Source: Bacteroidota bacterium
GTDB lineage: Bacteria > Bacteroidota > Ignavibacteria > UBA10030 > UBA8401
Assembly: GCA_023229405.1 (NCBI GenBank)
Contig: JALNZH010000053.1
Span: forward strand, 1 to 16,257
Direction: 5' to 3'
DNA: 16,257 nt
Below are positions 1 through 9,800 of this stretch, piece after piece. Numbering within the stretch: position 1 is the stretch's first letter; each line of letters begins with the position of its first letter. The notes under the pieces are model-generated. The model did not search any database. It had not been told where the DNA came from and worked only from the letters and a program-made list of their open reading frames with translations. A program made the translations under genes and the position numbers.

Positions 1-120
1 GAAAGGAAAACGTTTAGCTCATTATATCATTACATGCTCAATTCTCCTAAATTTTTTGTGGCCACAACACAATATATTTCTCTACTTCATGAAAAAGAAG
101 AATGGAGCAACATTATACCC

Positions 121-1023
121 TTACGCCCTCGGATGAAATTGTTTATGTTGTTGTTTCAAGTGTTCCCTGTCGATATGAGTATAAATTTGAGTGGTGGAAA
201 TATCTGCATGACCGAGCATCTCTTGCACCGAACGCAGATCAGCTCCCCCTTCAAGCAGATGTGTTGCGAATGAATGGCGAAACGTATGCGGATGAATCTC
301 TTTACTGATCCCTGCTCGGCGAGTATAATCCGTCACAATTTGCCAGACGGAAACGCGGGAAATCGGTCCGCCTCGAAAGTTCAGAAAAACCGCATCGTTT
401 GACCGGATATGGCGCAATAGTTCCGTCCGCACACGCTGTTTATATTCGTTGATCCATTTCAACGCAAACTCACCGATCGGGATCAACCGTTCTTTGGACC
501 CTTTGCCGAACACGCGTACCAGTTGTTGTTCTTCGAGAATATTTGAAAGAGTCAGACCGGTCAATTCAGACACGCGCATTCCAGTAGCATAGAGCGTTTC
601 CAGAATTGCTCGATCCCGCCAGACAAACTTCGTCGCTGTTTCAGAATCGGGATTCGCCGCCTCCAGCACCTGATTAATTTCATCCACACTCAACACATCC
701 GGCAGATGTTTCCCTTTTTTCGGAAGTTCGATGTTCTGTGTCGGATCAAACTGAATCATCTTCTCACCGATTAAAAATTTATGCATTCCCTTCACTGCGG
801 AAATATTCCGCGCGATACTTTTCGGCGAGAGTTCCGCTTCGCGCAGATTCCGAATGAACTTCGACACATGTTCTTCTTCCACTTCGTCAAAATTTTTAAC
901 ACCGGATGCTTCGAGAAACCGTACATACCGGTTGATATCCCGTTCATACGCCTCAATGGAATTTCCGGCAAGGCTTTTTTCGAGTTGAATAAAACGGATG
1001 TAGGGCTTTGTATCGAAACTCAT
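121..1023 (-). CDS. xerD: XerD-like site-specific tyrosine recombinase
   Basis: A complete 300-residue protein, the usual XerC/XerD length. It cuts and rejoins DNA at dif-like sites, in the known family to resolve chromosome dimers at division. Seen: an N-terminal SAM-like core-binding domain (about 5-90) and a C-terminal catalytic domain (about 105-290). The full catalytic set is present: R150 (ATGMRVSEL), K174 (GKGSKER), H246 and R249 (HPHTFRH), H272 (LGH) and nucleophile Y281 (TTQIYTH). The ending HLKQQHKQFHPRA resembles XerD more than XerC, so I prefer XerD; paralogue choice is uncertain. The start ATG overlaps the stop of the upstream 7TM-HD gene in an ATGA, so the two are probably translated together. 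No terminator is obvious in the 120 bases downstream. It is chromosomal in style, without mobile-element neighbours on this side. Confidence 0.9.
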   Translation of the reverse strand: MSFDTKPYIRFIQLEKSLAGNSIEAYERDINRYVRFLEASGVKNFDEVEEEHVSKFIRNLREAELSPKSIARNISAVKGMHKFLIGEKMIQFDPTQNIELPKKGKHLPDVLSVDEINQVLEAANPDSETATKFVWRDRAILETLYATGMRVSELTGLTLSNILEEQQLVRVFGKGSKERLIPIGEFALKWINEYKQRVRTELLRHIRSNDAVFLNFRGGPISRVSVWQIVTDYTRRAGISKEIHPHTFRHSFATHLLEGGADLRSVQEMLGHADISTTQIYTHIDREHLKQQHKQFHPRA

Positions 1024-3347
1024 TTTCGATCGATAGAATCGATAGTGCGTTGCAGGCGTTTCTCTGTTGATGCTTTTGGCGTGTGTGCAGCCTGTTCGGA
1101 CGAATCCGCATCCGTTGATGAAGACTGCGTTGCGGTTTCGTTTCCCGACTCCGGATACCGCAGACGTGAATGGTGAATGCCGATGAGAATTTTGACAAAA
1201 CTTTCTTTGATACTATTCAGATCACGCAGGTTCAGGTTGCTCTCATCCAGTTCGCCTTCCAGCAGTCGCAATTTGATTAATGAATCGATATTCGCTTCAA
1301 TCTTTTCCACTGTCGGTTCCACAATAGCACGGGTTGAGGCTTCAACGCCGTCTGCCAACATAACAATTGCCGTTTCTTTCGAGTTCGGTTTCGGTCCCGG
1401 ATACCGAAAGTCATTTTCGTTCACCTCGCTCCTGCTTTTTTTCTGCCGCAACGCTTTTTCATAAAAAAATCCAACGTGCATCGTTCCGTGATGCATGGGA
1501 ATAAAATCAATCACCGTCTGCGGAAGCTTGTACTGACGCGCAAGAGTAATGCCGTCTTCGATATGTGCGGCGATCACCCTGACGCTTTTTCGGGGACTCA
1601 TCGTACGGTGCCTGTTTTCAGTACCAAGTAGATTTTCCACAAACGAATCGGGATTGATCAGTTTGCCAATATCATGATAGAGACCGCCGACGCGTGCCAG
1701 TGTAGCATTGGCACCGATCGCTTGCGCCGCCGATTCCGCCATAGTTGAAACGCTTACACTGTGATGAAATGATCCCGGCGCTTTATGCGATAATTCTTTT
1801 AACACCGGATGATTCAAGTCGGAAAGATCGACCAGTGTTAGTTCGGTAGAAACACTGAAGATTCTCTCCATGAAAATTAGGAGACCATACGTCAGAATTG
1901 GCGAAAGAATTGCATTAAAACCAGCAACGAGTAATTGGTCTCCGAGCACGGACAATGATTCGTAGCGTTCTAACCCCAAGGCAACGATTGTAATAGCATA
2001 ACCGAGAAAAACATAAATAATTGACCGGAAGATCTGCGTACGTTTTTTAATATCCCGCACCGTGTAAATGGCAAACGCGCCTGCGACCAATGACGAGAGG
2101 GCAATGGCATAATCGTTACCGCGAATTCCCGCAACAATTAATGAGATAACCACCGTACTGTAGAACGCCACGCGGGAGTCGAAGATGATTGCAATAATCA
2201 TTGAAACTGCAGGAATAATAATGAGATACCGCAACGGCAGATCTGTGGAATTTTGCACGGTGAGGTATGCAATAAAAGACACGATAAGAAAGAGGGACGA
2301 AATCATAATCAATTTCGCATTGTCGTGATAAATCTTCTTTCTGAACAGATAGATATACATCGCCAGCATCCACATGATGGCAAACACCCGTAACGTTTTG
2401 CCAACGAAGGTAACATACACATTAATTCCCGCACCCCGTTCTTCTTTTGCCTTCCGCATGGAATCCAATTTTAATTTAATTTCTTCCGTCACCCGTTCAC
2501 GTTTTGCAATAATCCGTTCCCCTTCGCTTACGGCGCCAACAGTACGCGGAACAAGATCCACTGCAAACTGAATCTCTCGCTCCGTTTGGTCCCGTTGAAA
2601 AATCACATTCGGCATCAGGAATGTCAACGCAATTTTCATGGCAATGGATACTGTATCATTCTCGCTCTTGAATCCGCCGATAAATGTTTGTTGCACGGAT
2701 TTCCCCAGCTCATACTTGTCCAAAAATCTGTTAAGAGGAACAATCTGTTCGTTGGTCTTTTTTCGTTTTGCAATTAATTCGTCGTCGCGATATTGCGACT
2801 TTCGCACATCGACGATCCCTTCCAGATACAATCCGTTCACCACCAACAGAACATCCCGGTGAAGTTTGTCGAATGAATATTTCGGCGGTTTACCAGACGA
2901 TTGCCGTTCTGCATTACGCAAAAACCAAAGGGTCTGCCATTCGCTCTCCACAAATTGAACCGGGAAATTGATCAGCGCCTCTTTGATCTCTTCTTCATCC
3001 CCTTTGCGCCGGTCCAGAATGGTCTGTAAAGTCACAAAAAACCTTTGCAACGAATCCAGATATTCCTGAGCAGTAGCGGAATTTTCTTCGAACACTTTGT
3101 AAACTTTCCCGGCTGCCAGCTGGCGTTCCCGTTCATATTCCCGTTCATCTTTATAAATGGGAAATGCAAAAGGTGCATACAGATCGTTTTCCGTCCAGAT
3201 CATACCGGAAGGATACGCGGATTCCACAGCGAGCCCCTGGGGAAACATAAGGGCGACTAAGACCACAAAGACAGACAGAATGATCCATTTTGCAGCAAGG
3301 TCGTCCTTGGCGCTCCAGGAACGTATAAGAGTGAGGAAAGATTTCAT
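1020..3347 (-). CDS. pgpH: 7TM-HD domain phosphohydrolase, PgpH/YqfF type
   Basis: A 775-residue membrane protein of the 7TMR-HD family. Characterised members (PgpH of Listeria) hydrolyse the second messenger cyclic di-AMP at the inner face of the membrane. Seen: one N-terminal membrane segment (about 20-42), a long extracytoplasmic region (about 45-325), a block of about seven hydrophobic helices (about 325-500), then a cytoplasmic HD domain. Metal ligands are visible as HH at 528-529 and the H558-D559 doublet in GGLYHDIGKL; a later HHG lies near 620. The final 35 residues are Ser/Thr/Ala-rich and probably disordered. Family and topology are clear; the c-di-AMP substrate is inferred. No Shine-Dalgarno is seen before this ATG, and a promoter candidate ends only 11 bases upstream, so the transcript may be nearly leaderless. 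It forms an operon with the xerD-like gene. Confidence 0.88.
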   Translation of the reverse strand: MKSFLTLIRSWSAKDDLAAKWIILSVFVVLVALMFPQGLAVESAYPSGMIWTENDLYAPFAFPIYKDEREYERERQLAAGKVYKVFEENSATAQEYLDSLQRFFVTLQTILDRRKGDEEEIKEALINFPVQFVESEWQTLWFLRNAERQSSGKPPKYSFDKLHRDVLLVVNGLYLEGIVDVRKSQYRDDELIAKRKKTNEQIVPLNRFLDKYELGKSVQQTFIGGFKSENDTVSIAMKIALTFLMPNVIFQRDQTEREIQFAVDLVPRTVGAVSEGERIIAKRERVTEEIKLKLDSMRKAKEERGAGINVYVTFVGKTLRVFAIMWMLAMYIYLFRKKIYHDNAKLIMISSLFLIVSFIAYLTVQNSTDLPLRYLIIIPAVSMIIAIIFDSRVAFYSTVVISLIVAGIRGNDYAIALSSLVAGAFAIYTVRDIKKRTQIFRSIIYVFLGYAITIVALGLERYESLSVLGDQLLVAGFNAILSPILTYGLLIFMERIFSVSTELTLVDLSDLNHPVLKELSHKAPGSFHHSVSVSTMAESAAQAIGANATLARVGGLYHDIGKLINPDSFVENLLGTENRHRTMSPRKSVRVIAAHIEDGITLARQYKLPQTVIDFIPMHHGTMHVGFFYEKALRQKKSRSEVNENDFRYPGPKPNSKETAIVMLADGVEASTRAIVEPTVEKIEANIDSLIKLRLLEGELDESNLNLRDLNSIKESFVKILIGIHHSRLRYPESGNETATQSSSTDADSSEQAAHTPKASTEKRLQRTIDSIDRK

Positions 3348-3358
3348 GGGAATACGTC

Positions 3359-3387
3359 AATATGAAAAGAAAAAGAGAGAGAGGCAA
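3359..3387 (-). promoter_or_regulatory. Candidate sigma-70 promoter of pgpH-xerD
   Basis: On the minus strand TTGCCT (3387-3382) and CATATT (3364-3359) are separated by exactly 17 bases. Transcription would start near 3352, leaving only about 5 bases before the ATG at 3347. The same -35 hexamer with the same spacing precedes the tRNA genes. Inferred by eye; the pyrimidine-rich spacer lowers certainty. Confidence 0.4.
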
Positions 3388-3440
3388 GAATTGGCATTAT
3401 TCAGCCATGTGTAGTGAAAATTTAATACTTGTCATGCAGA

Positions 3441-3476
3441 CGCCTGCCCGCTGATTAAAAATTTGTACGGCAGGTG
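3441..3476. repeat. Hairpin with TAAAAATTTG in its loop
   Basis: CGCCTGCC (3441-3448) pairs with GGCAGGTG (3469-3476), including one G-T pair, around a 20-base loop. The loop holds TAAAAATTTG (3456-3465). A second hairpin with the identical 10-mer in its loop lies at 11357-11386. It sits between the divergent pgpH and rsmA promoters and has no adjoining T-tract, so it is more like a dispersed palindromic repeat than a terminator. Confidence 0.45.
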
Positions 3477-3521
3477 GGAGTTCGACATAACGCGCCCTAA
3501 AAATTGTATCGGCATTGTTCA

Positions 3522-3550
3522 TTGAAATACGTCTGTTCATTCGTTATATT
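3522..3550 (+). promoter_or_regulatory. Candidate sigma-70 promoter of the rsmA operon
   Basis: TTGAAA (3522-3527), a 17-base spacer, then TATATT (3545-3550). The predicted start near 3557 gives a leader of about 34 bases before the rsmA ATG at 3591. It lies downstream of an earlier in-frame ATG at 3504, which is a reason to reject that earlier start. Confidence 0.55.
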
Positions 3551-3590
3551 CATTCACGTTAGTTCAATTCGTTCATTGGAAAAAAAAATT

Positions 3591-4415
3591 ATGATGCATC
3601 GCGCCAAAAAATCTCTCGGTCAAAACTTCCTCCAGGATGCGAATGTCGCACAGAAAATCATCAAAGTATTTGATGCCCGGCCGGAAGACGGTGTCGTGGA
3701 GATCGGTCCCGGAAAAGGCGCGCTGACCGCGCTATTACTACAGACATTGCCGCACTGCACAGTGATTGAACTTGACAACGACCTGGCTCCGATGCTACAG
3801 GAACAGTTTGGCGAAAAGATTACCGTCATCCACAACGATATTCTGAACGTTTCAATGACGGAACTGCGTGAACAGATCGGCAAACCAATCCGACTGATCG
3901 GCAATATTCCATACAATATTACGACACCAATCCTCTTTCATGTGGTGGATTCACTCCCCGCGGTGAAAGACTTTTTGGTGATGATGCAAACCGAAGTAGC
4001 ACAGAGGATCGTTGCAAAACCGCGGACAAAAGAATACGGCATTCTTTCCATTCTATTGCAATATTATAGTACACCCAAAATGCAATTCGCCGTCTCCCGA
4101 AATTCATTTTTCCCGATTCCGAATGTTTCGTCGGCAATTCTCCATCTGGATTTTGAACACCCATTCGCTCCGAAAGCAACACACGAACAGTTGTTTCGCA
4201 AAATCGTCCGCGGCACCTTCGGCAAACGCCGGAAAACACTGCGTAATGGTCTAAAAGGACTCGACATCCCTGTTGCCGAGCTTGAAGGGCTTTCCGTCGA
4301 TTTGGAATTGCGTCCGGAAGAACTCTCCGTAGCTGATTTTGTACAACTGAGCAATGAACTGGTCCACCTGGCACCGCAAATCCTCAATACGACAACGGAG
4401 GAGGTCGATGGCTGA
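3591..4415 (+). CDS. rsmA: 16S rRNA (adenine1518/1519-N6) dimethyltransferase RsmA
   Basis: 274 residues, matching the usual KsgA/RsmA length. It uses S-adenosylmethionine to dimethylate two adjacent adenines near the 3' end of 16S rRNA, a late step of 30S assembly. Seen: the family N-terminus AKKSLGQNFL, SAM motif I EIGPGKGAL (about 38-45), acidic E60 in VIELD, D83 in HNDIL, and the catalytic motif NIPYNI (105-110). The reading frame stays open to an ATG at 3504, but conserved sequence begins at 3591 and a promoter candidate lies between them; ATG 3594 is also possible. Its last 8 bases overlap the start of mgtE, so the two are translationally coupled. Ribosome binding is weak (only an A-rich GGAAA stretch). 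Confidence 0.95.
   Translation: MMHRAKKSLGQNFLQDANVAQKIIKVFDARPEDGVVEIGPGKGALTALLLQTLPHCTVIELDNDLAPMLQEQFGEKITVIHNDILNVSMTELREQIGKPIRLIGNIPYNITTPILFHVVDSLPAVKDFLVMMQTEVAQRIVAKPRTKEYGILSILLQYYSTPKMQFAVSRNSFFPIPNVSSAILHLDFEHPFAPKATHEQLFRKIVRGTFGKRRKTLRNGLKGLDIPVAELEGLSVDLELRPEELSVADFVQLSNELVHLAPQILNTTTEEVDG
4397..4404 (+). promoter_or_regulatory. Ribosome binding site deciding the mgtE start
   Basis: GGAGGAGG lies inside the end of rsmA, with its first GGAGG 6 bases before ATG 4408. It favours this start over an in-frame ATG at 4354 that has no such site and would add an 18-residue basic extension foreign to MgtE. Confidence 0.7.
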
Positions 4416-5796
4416 ATCAACCTATTCACCCCAGGAATTGATAGAAATAGATGATGAACTGATGGAAGATCTCCGGGATCTCATCAAGACGAAATCAGAT
4501 TTTCTCATCAAGAACATTCTGAACGATTTATATCCGACCGATATTGCCCACATTATTAACCGGTTAGAATTTGAAGAAGGCGATTATCTCTTTTCGCTTC
4601 TCTCCACTGAAGATCAGGGTAAAGTGATCGTCGAACTGAATGACGACCACCGCGAACATTTCCTGCTGACCTTGCATAGCGAACAAATCTCCGACATCGT
4701 CGAAGAACTCCCCTCAGACGAAGCAACCGATATTGTTTCTGAATTGTCCGACGAAAAAGCGGAAGAAGTGCTGGACGATCTGAGCGCGAAAGATTCGCAG
4801 GACCTGAAAGAGCTTCTGCAGTACGATGAGAATACCGCCGGCGGTATCATGCAGAAGGAGGTTATCACGGTTCACCAGAAGGACACCGTGAAGAAAGCGA
4901 TTCAGGCAGTGCGTCGTGCTGCAAAGGAAGATGTTGGGCAGCATTTATATTTCGTGTACGTTGTTGATGAAAACGAAAAGTTGGTTGGTTCACTCTCCAT
5001 TTCCAATCTTATTCTTCTCTCCCCCGCGCGGCGGATTTACAAGGTAATGGACACGGACATTATCAGTGTGAAAACGGATATGGATCAGGAAGAGGTAGCG
5101 AACATCTTTAAGAAATACAATCTCGTAGCAGCGCCGGTTGTCGATTTCTCAGGAAGAGTCGTTGGACGAATTACTGTAGATGACGTTGTTGATGTCATCG
5201 AAGAAGAAGCATCGGAAGACATTCTGCGGTTGGGCGGTGTCGGCGAGGATGAACATATTTCTACGCCGCCGTTCATTGCGCTCCGCCGACGGCTGCCGTG
5301 GTTGTATGTCAATTTGCTGACGGCGTTTCTTGCCGCCTCCGTTGTCGGAGTATTTCAGGCTACCATCGAAAAAGTGGTTATTCTAGCAGCACTGATGCCG
5401 ATTGTGGCAGGCATGGGAGGCAATGCAGCGACACAAACTATTACTGTTATGGTCCGCGGCATCGCATTGGGCGAGGTCAGCTCTTCAAACCAATTACGTG
5501 TGTTGTGGAAAGAGCTGCAAATCGGGTTGATGAACGGTTTTGCTAACGGCGTGTTGACCGGAACGGTGATCGCAATTTTTAGCGGCACACCGATGCTTGG
5601 CGTAGTTATCTGTCTTGCGATGATTACAAATATGTTCGTCGCAGGGTGCGCGGGCACAATCGTTCCACTTACCTTAAAGTGGATGAAAATTGATCCTGCC
5701 CTTGCATCGGCAGTGCTTGTAACAACATTTACCGATGTGCTGGGATTTGCGTCGTTCCTAGGATTAGCCACATTATTCTTATCATTGCTGCAGTAA
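4408..5796 (+). CDS. mgtE: Magnesium transporter MgtE
   Basis: 462 residues, the normal size for MgtE, a dimeric Mg2+-selective channel of the inner membrane that closes when cytoplasmic Mg2+ is high. Seen in order: an acidic helical MgtE_N domain (about 15-135, with repeats such as LPSDEATDIVSEL), two CBS domains (about 145-205 and 210-270) that bind Mg2+ in the family, then the pore domain (about 285-462) with five hydrophobic helices. The signature MPIVAGMGGNAATQ is at 330-343. D443 in TTFTDVLGF matches in context the pore aspartate known from Thermus MgtE. The gene overlaps rsmA by 8 bases and is followed after 6 bases by the PAP2 gene, so it is the middle of a three-gene operon. A link between Mg2+ supply and ribosome assembly is plausible but inferred. 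Confidence 0.95.
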   Translation: MAESTYSPQELIEIDDELMEDLRDLIKTKSDFLIKNILNDLYPTDIAHIINRLEFEEGDYLFSLLSTEDQGKVIVELNDDHREHFLLTLHSEQISDIVEELPSDEATDIVSELSDEKAEEVLDDLSAKDSQDLKELLQYDENTAGGIMQKEVITVHQKDTVKKAIQAVRRAAKEDVGQHLYFVYVVDENEKLVGSLSISNLILLSPARRIYKVMDTDIISVKTDMDQEEVANIFKKYNLVAAPVVDFSGRVVGRITVDDVVDVIEEEASEDILRLGGVGEDEHISTPPFIALRRRLPWLYVNLLTAFLAASVVGVFQATIEKVVILAALMPIVAGMGGNAATQTITVMVRGIALGEVSSSNQLRVLWKELQIGLMNGFANGVLTGTVIAIFSGTPMLGVVICLAMITNMFVAGCAGTIVPLTLKWMKIDPALASAVLVTTFTDVLGFASFLGLATLFLSLLQ

Positions 5797-5802
5797 GATT
5801 AC

Positions 5803-6723
5803 ATGAAACGATTTCCGCACCTAACTTCTGCTGATGCCGTTACTCTGCTTTTCATTTTTTTTCTAGTATTGCTGGAATCACTTTTCGCAGCGAGAATTAA
5901 TCTGTGGTTTATTTACATCCCATTGAACATTCTTCTTTGTTCAGCTATTCTTTTCAGTACTCACTACGTCCAATACCGCGGCAGGGAGAGCAGTGCATTT
6001 ATAACGCTCTTTCGGGATTGGTATCTCGTTCCGACGATTCTCTTCATCTACACACAAACCTCCTCCATCGCCCATCCGATTCACCAGCGGGATTATGATG
6101 ATATTTTAATCATGATCGACCGTGCGGTGTTCGGCGTTGATCCTACGCATTGGATCTCACAATTCGCGCATCCCCTGCTTACGGAGCTTCTACAGATTGC
6201 GTATTCATCATACTACCTTTTTTTTATCGCGCTATTTTTTGAATTATACCGGCGAGATGATCATACTGCGTTCCGTTCCGGTTCCATGCTGGTCGTTTAC
6301 GGATTTTATCTTTCCTATATCGGGTATTTGCTCTTTCCGGCAATCGGTCCGCGTTTTACATTACATGATTTTTTTTCGACAGATACCGAGCTTCGTGGCA
6401 TATTCTTAACCGATTATTTGCGAATGATCGTCAATTCCGGCGGCGGCGTGCCGGGCGGTGTTTCTGATCCTGCTCAGTTTGTTCATCGGGATGCTTTCCC
6501 CAGCGGACATACACAATTGACACTGGTCGCAATGTACGTGGCATTTACCACAAACACTCGGATCAGGTGGTTGTTGTTCGTCGGCGGTTCTCTTTTAATT
6601 ATTTCGACAGTCTATATGAGGTACCACTATGTGGTGGATGTAGCAGTAGGAATGCTCTTTTTTCTTTTCACAATTTGGAGCGGGAAAAAGATCGATACCT
6701 GGTGGAATGAAAGAAAAGGTTAG
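5803..6723 (+). CDS. PAP2-family membrane phosphatase (Ipt/Aur1-like)
   Basis: A 306-residue protein with about six to seven hydrophobic segments. PAP2 enzymes act on lipid phosphates or swap phospho-head groups at the membrane surface. Seen: motif 1 remnant FPAIGPRFTL with R184, motif 2 FPSGHTQ (232-238; catalytic H236 by family analogy), and motif 3 YMRYHYVVD with R273, H275 and D279. The conserved preamble IDRAVFGVDPTHW (about 105-117) resembles the PAP2_3 / inositolphosphotransferase-like subfamily. The substrate cannot be read: undecaprenyl-pyrophosphate phosphatase, phosphatidate phosphatase or head-group transferase all remain possible. It starts 6 bases after mgtE without a strong Shine-Dalgarno, so probably relies on coupled translation. 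It ends the operon just before a strong hairpin. Confidence 0.82.
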   Translation: MKRFPHLTSADAVTLLFIFFLVLLESLFAARINLWFIYIPLNILLCSAILFSTHYVQYRGRESSAFITLFRDWYLVPTILFIYTQTSSIAHPIHQRDYDDILIMIDRAVFGVDPTHWISQFAHPLLTELLQIAYSSYYLFFIALFFELYRRDDHTAFRSGSMLVVYGFYLSYIGYLLFPAIGPRFTLHDFFSTDTELRGIFLTDYLRMIVNSGGGVPGGVSDPAQFVHRDAFPSGHTQLTLVAMYVAFTTNTRIRWLLFVGGSLLIISTVYMRYHYVVDVAVGMLFFLFTIWSGKKIDTWWNERKG

Positions 6724-6738
6724 GGCAAAAGAAGAAGT

Positions 6739-6768
6739 AGAGGAATCCGCCTGTCAGCGGATTCCTCT
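6739..6768. terminator. Bidirectional hairpin between convergent genes
   Basis: A perfect 12-bp stem (AGAGGAATCCGC / GCGGATTCCTCT) with the 6-base loop CTGTCA. It lies 15 bases past the PAP2 stop and 34 bases past the amylase stop on the other strand. The T-rich tail is better on the minus-strand side (CTTCTTCTTTT) than on the plus side, so it should work best for the amylase transcript; service in both directions is inferred. Confidence 0.75.
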
Positions 6769-6802
6769 ATGTTCAATGTTATAACAATAGTGCCATTTGG
6801 CC

Positions 6803-9800
6803 TTATTTCATCAAAAGCATTTTCTTTACATACACGACGCGGCTGCCCGGATTATGTATCTGGGCTGTTTCCAGACGGCAGAAATATATTCCGGATGAAA
6901 CAGATGCGTTCCAGGTCATTTCGTGCCAACCGGCAGAGAGCTGGCCGTTCACTAATTCGGCAACCATCTGGCCAAGCACATTATATACTTGAAGCTTAAC
7001 ACGGCTCAGCGCCGGCAAACCAAATCGAACCGTTGTTGTTGGATTGAACGGATTCGGGAAGTTTTGCTCCAGTACCATCTCCCCCGGCACCATTTCCCGC
7101 TGTCCTTCAATTACTGAAACGACAATCGGCGTAAGTCCATAGTAGAGTACTCTTGCTTGATAATTCGTCAACGCAATTGGCACCGCCTTTCGATCCGTTG
7201 GGAGTACAGTATAGACAATTCCAGTAAACAGATCGGTAAGGTAGTATGTACTTGTGCCATCGAACGGAAGCGTTGAAAGATCAAGAGAAACCGACGGGTT
7301 CGTATTCTTGAAGTTTGCCACCGTCACCAGAGTCGACTTATCGCTGGTTGACGAATATGAATACACCGATGCAGTATCCGAATTCTGAACGCGGGTAATG
7401 ACGGGATTGTGGATATACTCTTTTCTAATCTTTACAAGACGTTCAAAATATGGGTGAACATTTTCCGGATCAGTCCAGTTGATCATGTTGCGCTGTGTTG
7501 TTTCCCCAACTTCGCCACCCGAATAAATAAGAGGAATACCATTGAGTGTAAAGACAATAGTGTGCATCAACAAGGAACGTTTGGTGTCAAACATCGCTGT
7601 TGCACGCGTTTCATCGTGGTTTTCCACAAACCGGAACGGCCTCGCAAATGGTGCTGACGAATGCATCACTTGATGATGTACAGCACCCAGGGTATTCGAA
7701 CCGTTCAACACACTGATCATCAGTGAGCGAAGATCCCAATCATACGCAGAATCAAATCGTTTCTGATAAAACACGGAATTCGTTGACGATGCTTCTGCCA
7801 ACAGATACACGTCCGGATTGACGCTCTTCAACGCCGTTCTCCATTCCTTCCAGAACAGATTGTTCCGCTCTTCCACACCCCAGGCAACATCGCAGCGATA
7901 TCCATCGATGCCATACTGCTGCACCCAATATTTCGAAATATCGATGAAATATTTCCTCACATCGGGATTGTTATGATTCAGATTCGGCAGAGACGACCAA
8001 TCGAAATAATATTGGTACGAGGAAGCTCCCGGTTCACCGGACCAGTGGTAAAAATTCGCCCAGGGAGAGTATCCTTTGTATTTGAATACATTCTGCATGA
8101 ACGGATGACTGATTCCGGTGTGGTTAACAACAAGGTCCAGAATTACCCTGATGCCGTTTTGTTTCAACGCCGCCATCATATTCACAAAATCAGCGTTCGT
8201 GCCAAAATCGCTTTCAAGCGCATAATAATTATTTATTTCATATCCGTGAACGGTAGGGCCTTCAAACACAGGCATGAACCATACCGTATTCGCACCAAGT
8301 GATTTGATCTTTGCTATGTTTGCAGTAATACCTTGAAATCCGCCCTGTTGCGAGAACGATCGGGGATAGATTTCGTAGATGACCGCTGAATCCACCCAGT
8401 CCGCATGATAATTATCGTCTGCGGAAGCGACATAGATAGAATCGCCGGTTGTCTTAACTGCAATTTTCGCGAAAGACGAATTGGTTTTTGTATCTGTCAC
8501 TGTCACGGTAAAGAGATATTCTCCGTCTATTTTCGGCAGCATGAAACTAACACTGTCCGTTGTCGATATCAGTGAGACCGGTTGAGGATTTTTTACATCA
8601 TCTGTCCAGGTATAACTTAACTTCTCATTGATGGGAGAAGTTGCTGACGCGGCAAGTGTGATATTCCTTCCGCTGGCTGTTCCCGCCAAGAGAACAACTG
8701 GTTTATTATCCGGTCTGTATGTCAACACCAGCTCTTTGGACGTTGTTGTGATGGCATTTGTATCCACAACCTTCACGACAACAGTGTTGCTTCCTTCGTT
8801 CAAAACAACGGGGATGTCAAATTTTCCACCAGTGATATTGTGGTTCGTTGCCGTTCCGTTAAAGATGAAGGAAATGGTTTTGATGGAAGAATCAGACACA
8901 GAACCATGGACCGTGACATTGGAATACCAGTAATCCACTCCTGGCGTCAAGAAGGAGACATAGGTGACTTTGTTCGCCAGGCTGTCCGAAATTTGTGCCG
9001 CCGTCAACGGAAGCAACCCGCGACCGGTGCCGTCGAGTGTCGCTAATCGTGTACCAGAAGCTATATAATTCCGGAGGATCCTCTCTTGCCAAAACGTGCT
9101 GCGAATAAATGCTGCATCGTACACATCGGGATCTTCAACAGCACTGCTCCCACCTTCCTCTGTTCCCACTTCATAACTCGCTCCACTGTGATCGGTAGAC
9201 GCAAGATAGGTCCAGATGCTGAAATCCCGCTCTTCGGTCCATCCTCCCATGTGAATGCCAAGGAATGCAAGACTGACGGTAAATTCTATCGTTTTTGTCG
9301 CAACAGCATCAGAATTTACCACAATGGAATCCGTGCTGTACGTTACTGGACTGTTGGAAATCATAAACCTGTTTTCAACCGTGGAATTATGATAACTGTT
9401 TCCTGCAAAACCGATTGACGCAAATACGCCCTGCCCGTTCCAGTCAGGAAGCTTGATATCGAGCTGTCGCTGGTCGTTCACAAAACCGGAAGCGGGATTG
9501 CAGATCAACAATCCGATGCGCGTCCGGTCATCAACGCTTTTCATGTGAACGATGAATTTCAGCGAATCATGACCGGCTGTTTCCCGGATTGCCACGGACA
9601 GGATATCTGCCGAACCTGTTGTCACACCGGCCGGACTGATATATTGTTCATCCCCGATGCCATCAACCGTAAACACACCTTTGGATGCACCGGAAATACC
9701 GAATGAGTACACCTGGTGTGCAGAGTTTCCTTCTGTGTTCTTAAACGTAAAATCTACCGTGTGTCTTCCTTCGCCGGACATAGGAATTTCGGCAGTTACA

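Noticed and set aside
34..308. Short plus-strand frames at the left edge
   Set aside because: They lie mostly antisense to the end of the xerD-like gene, have no family features, and overlap each other in different frames.
3504..3590. Upstream in-frame extension of rsmA
   Set aside because: The extra 29 residues are not part of the RsmA family, and the best promoter candidate lies inside them.
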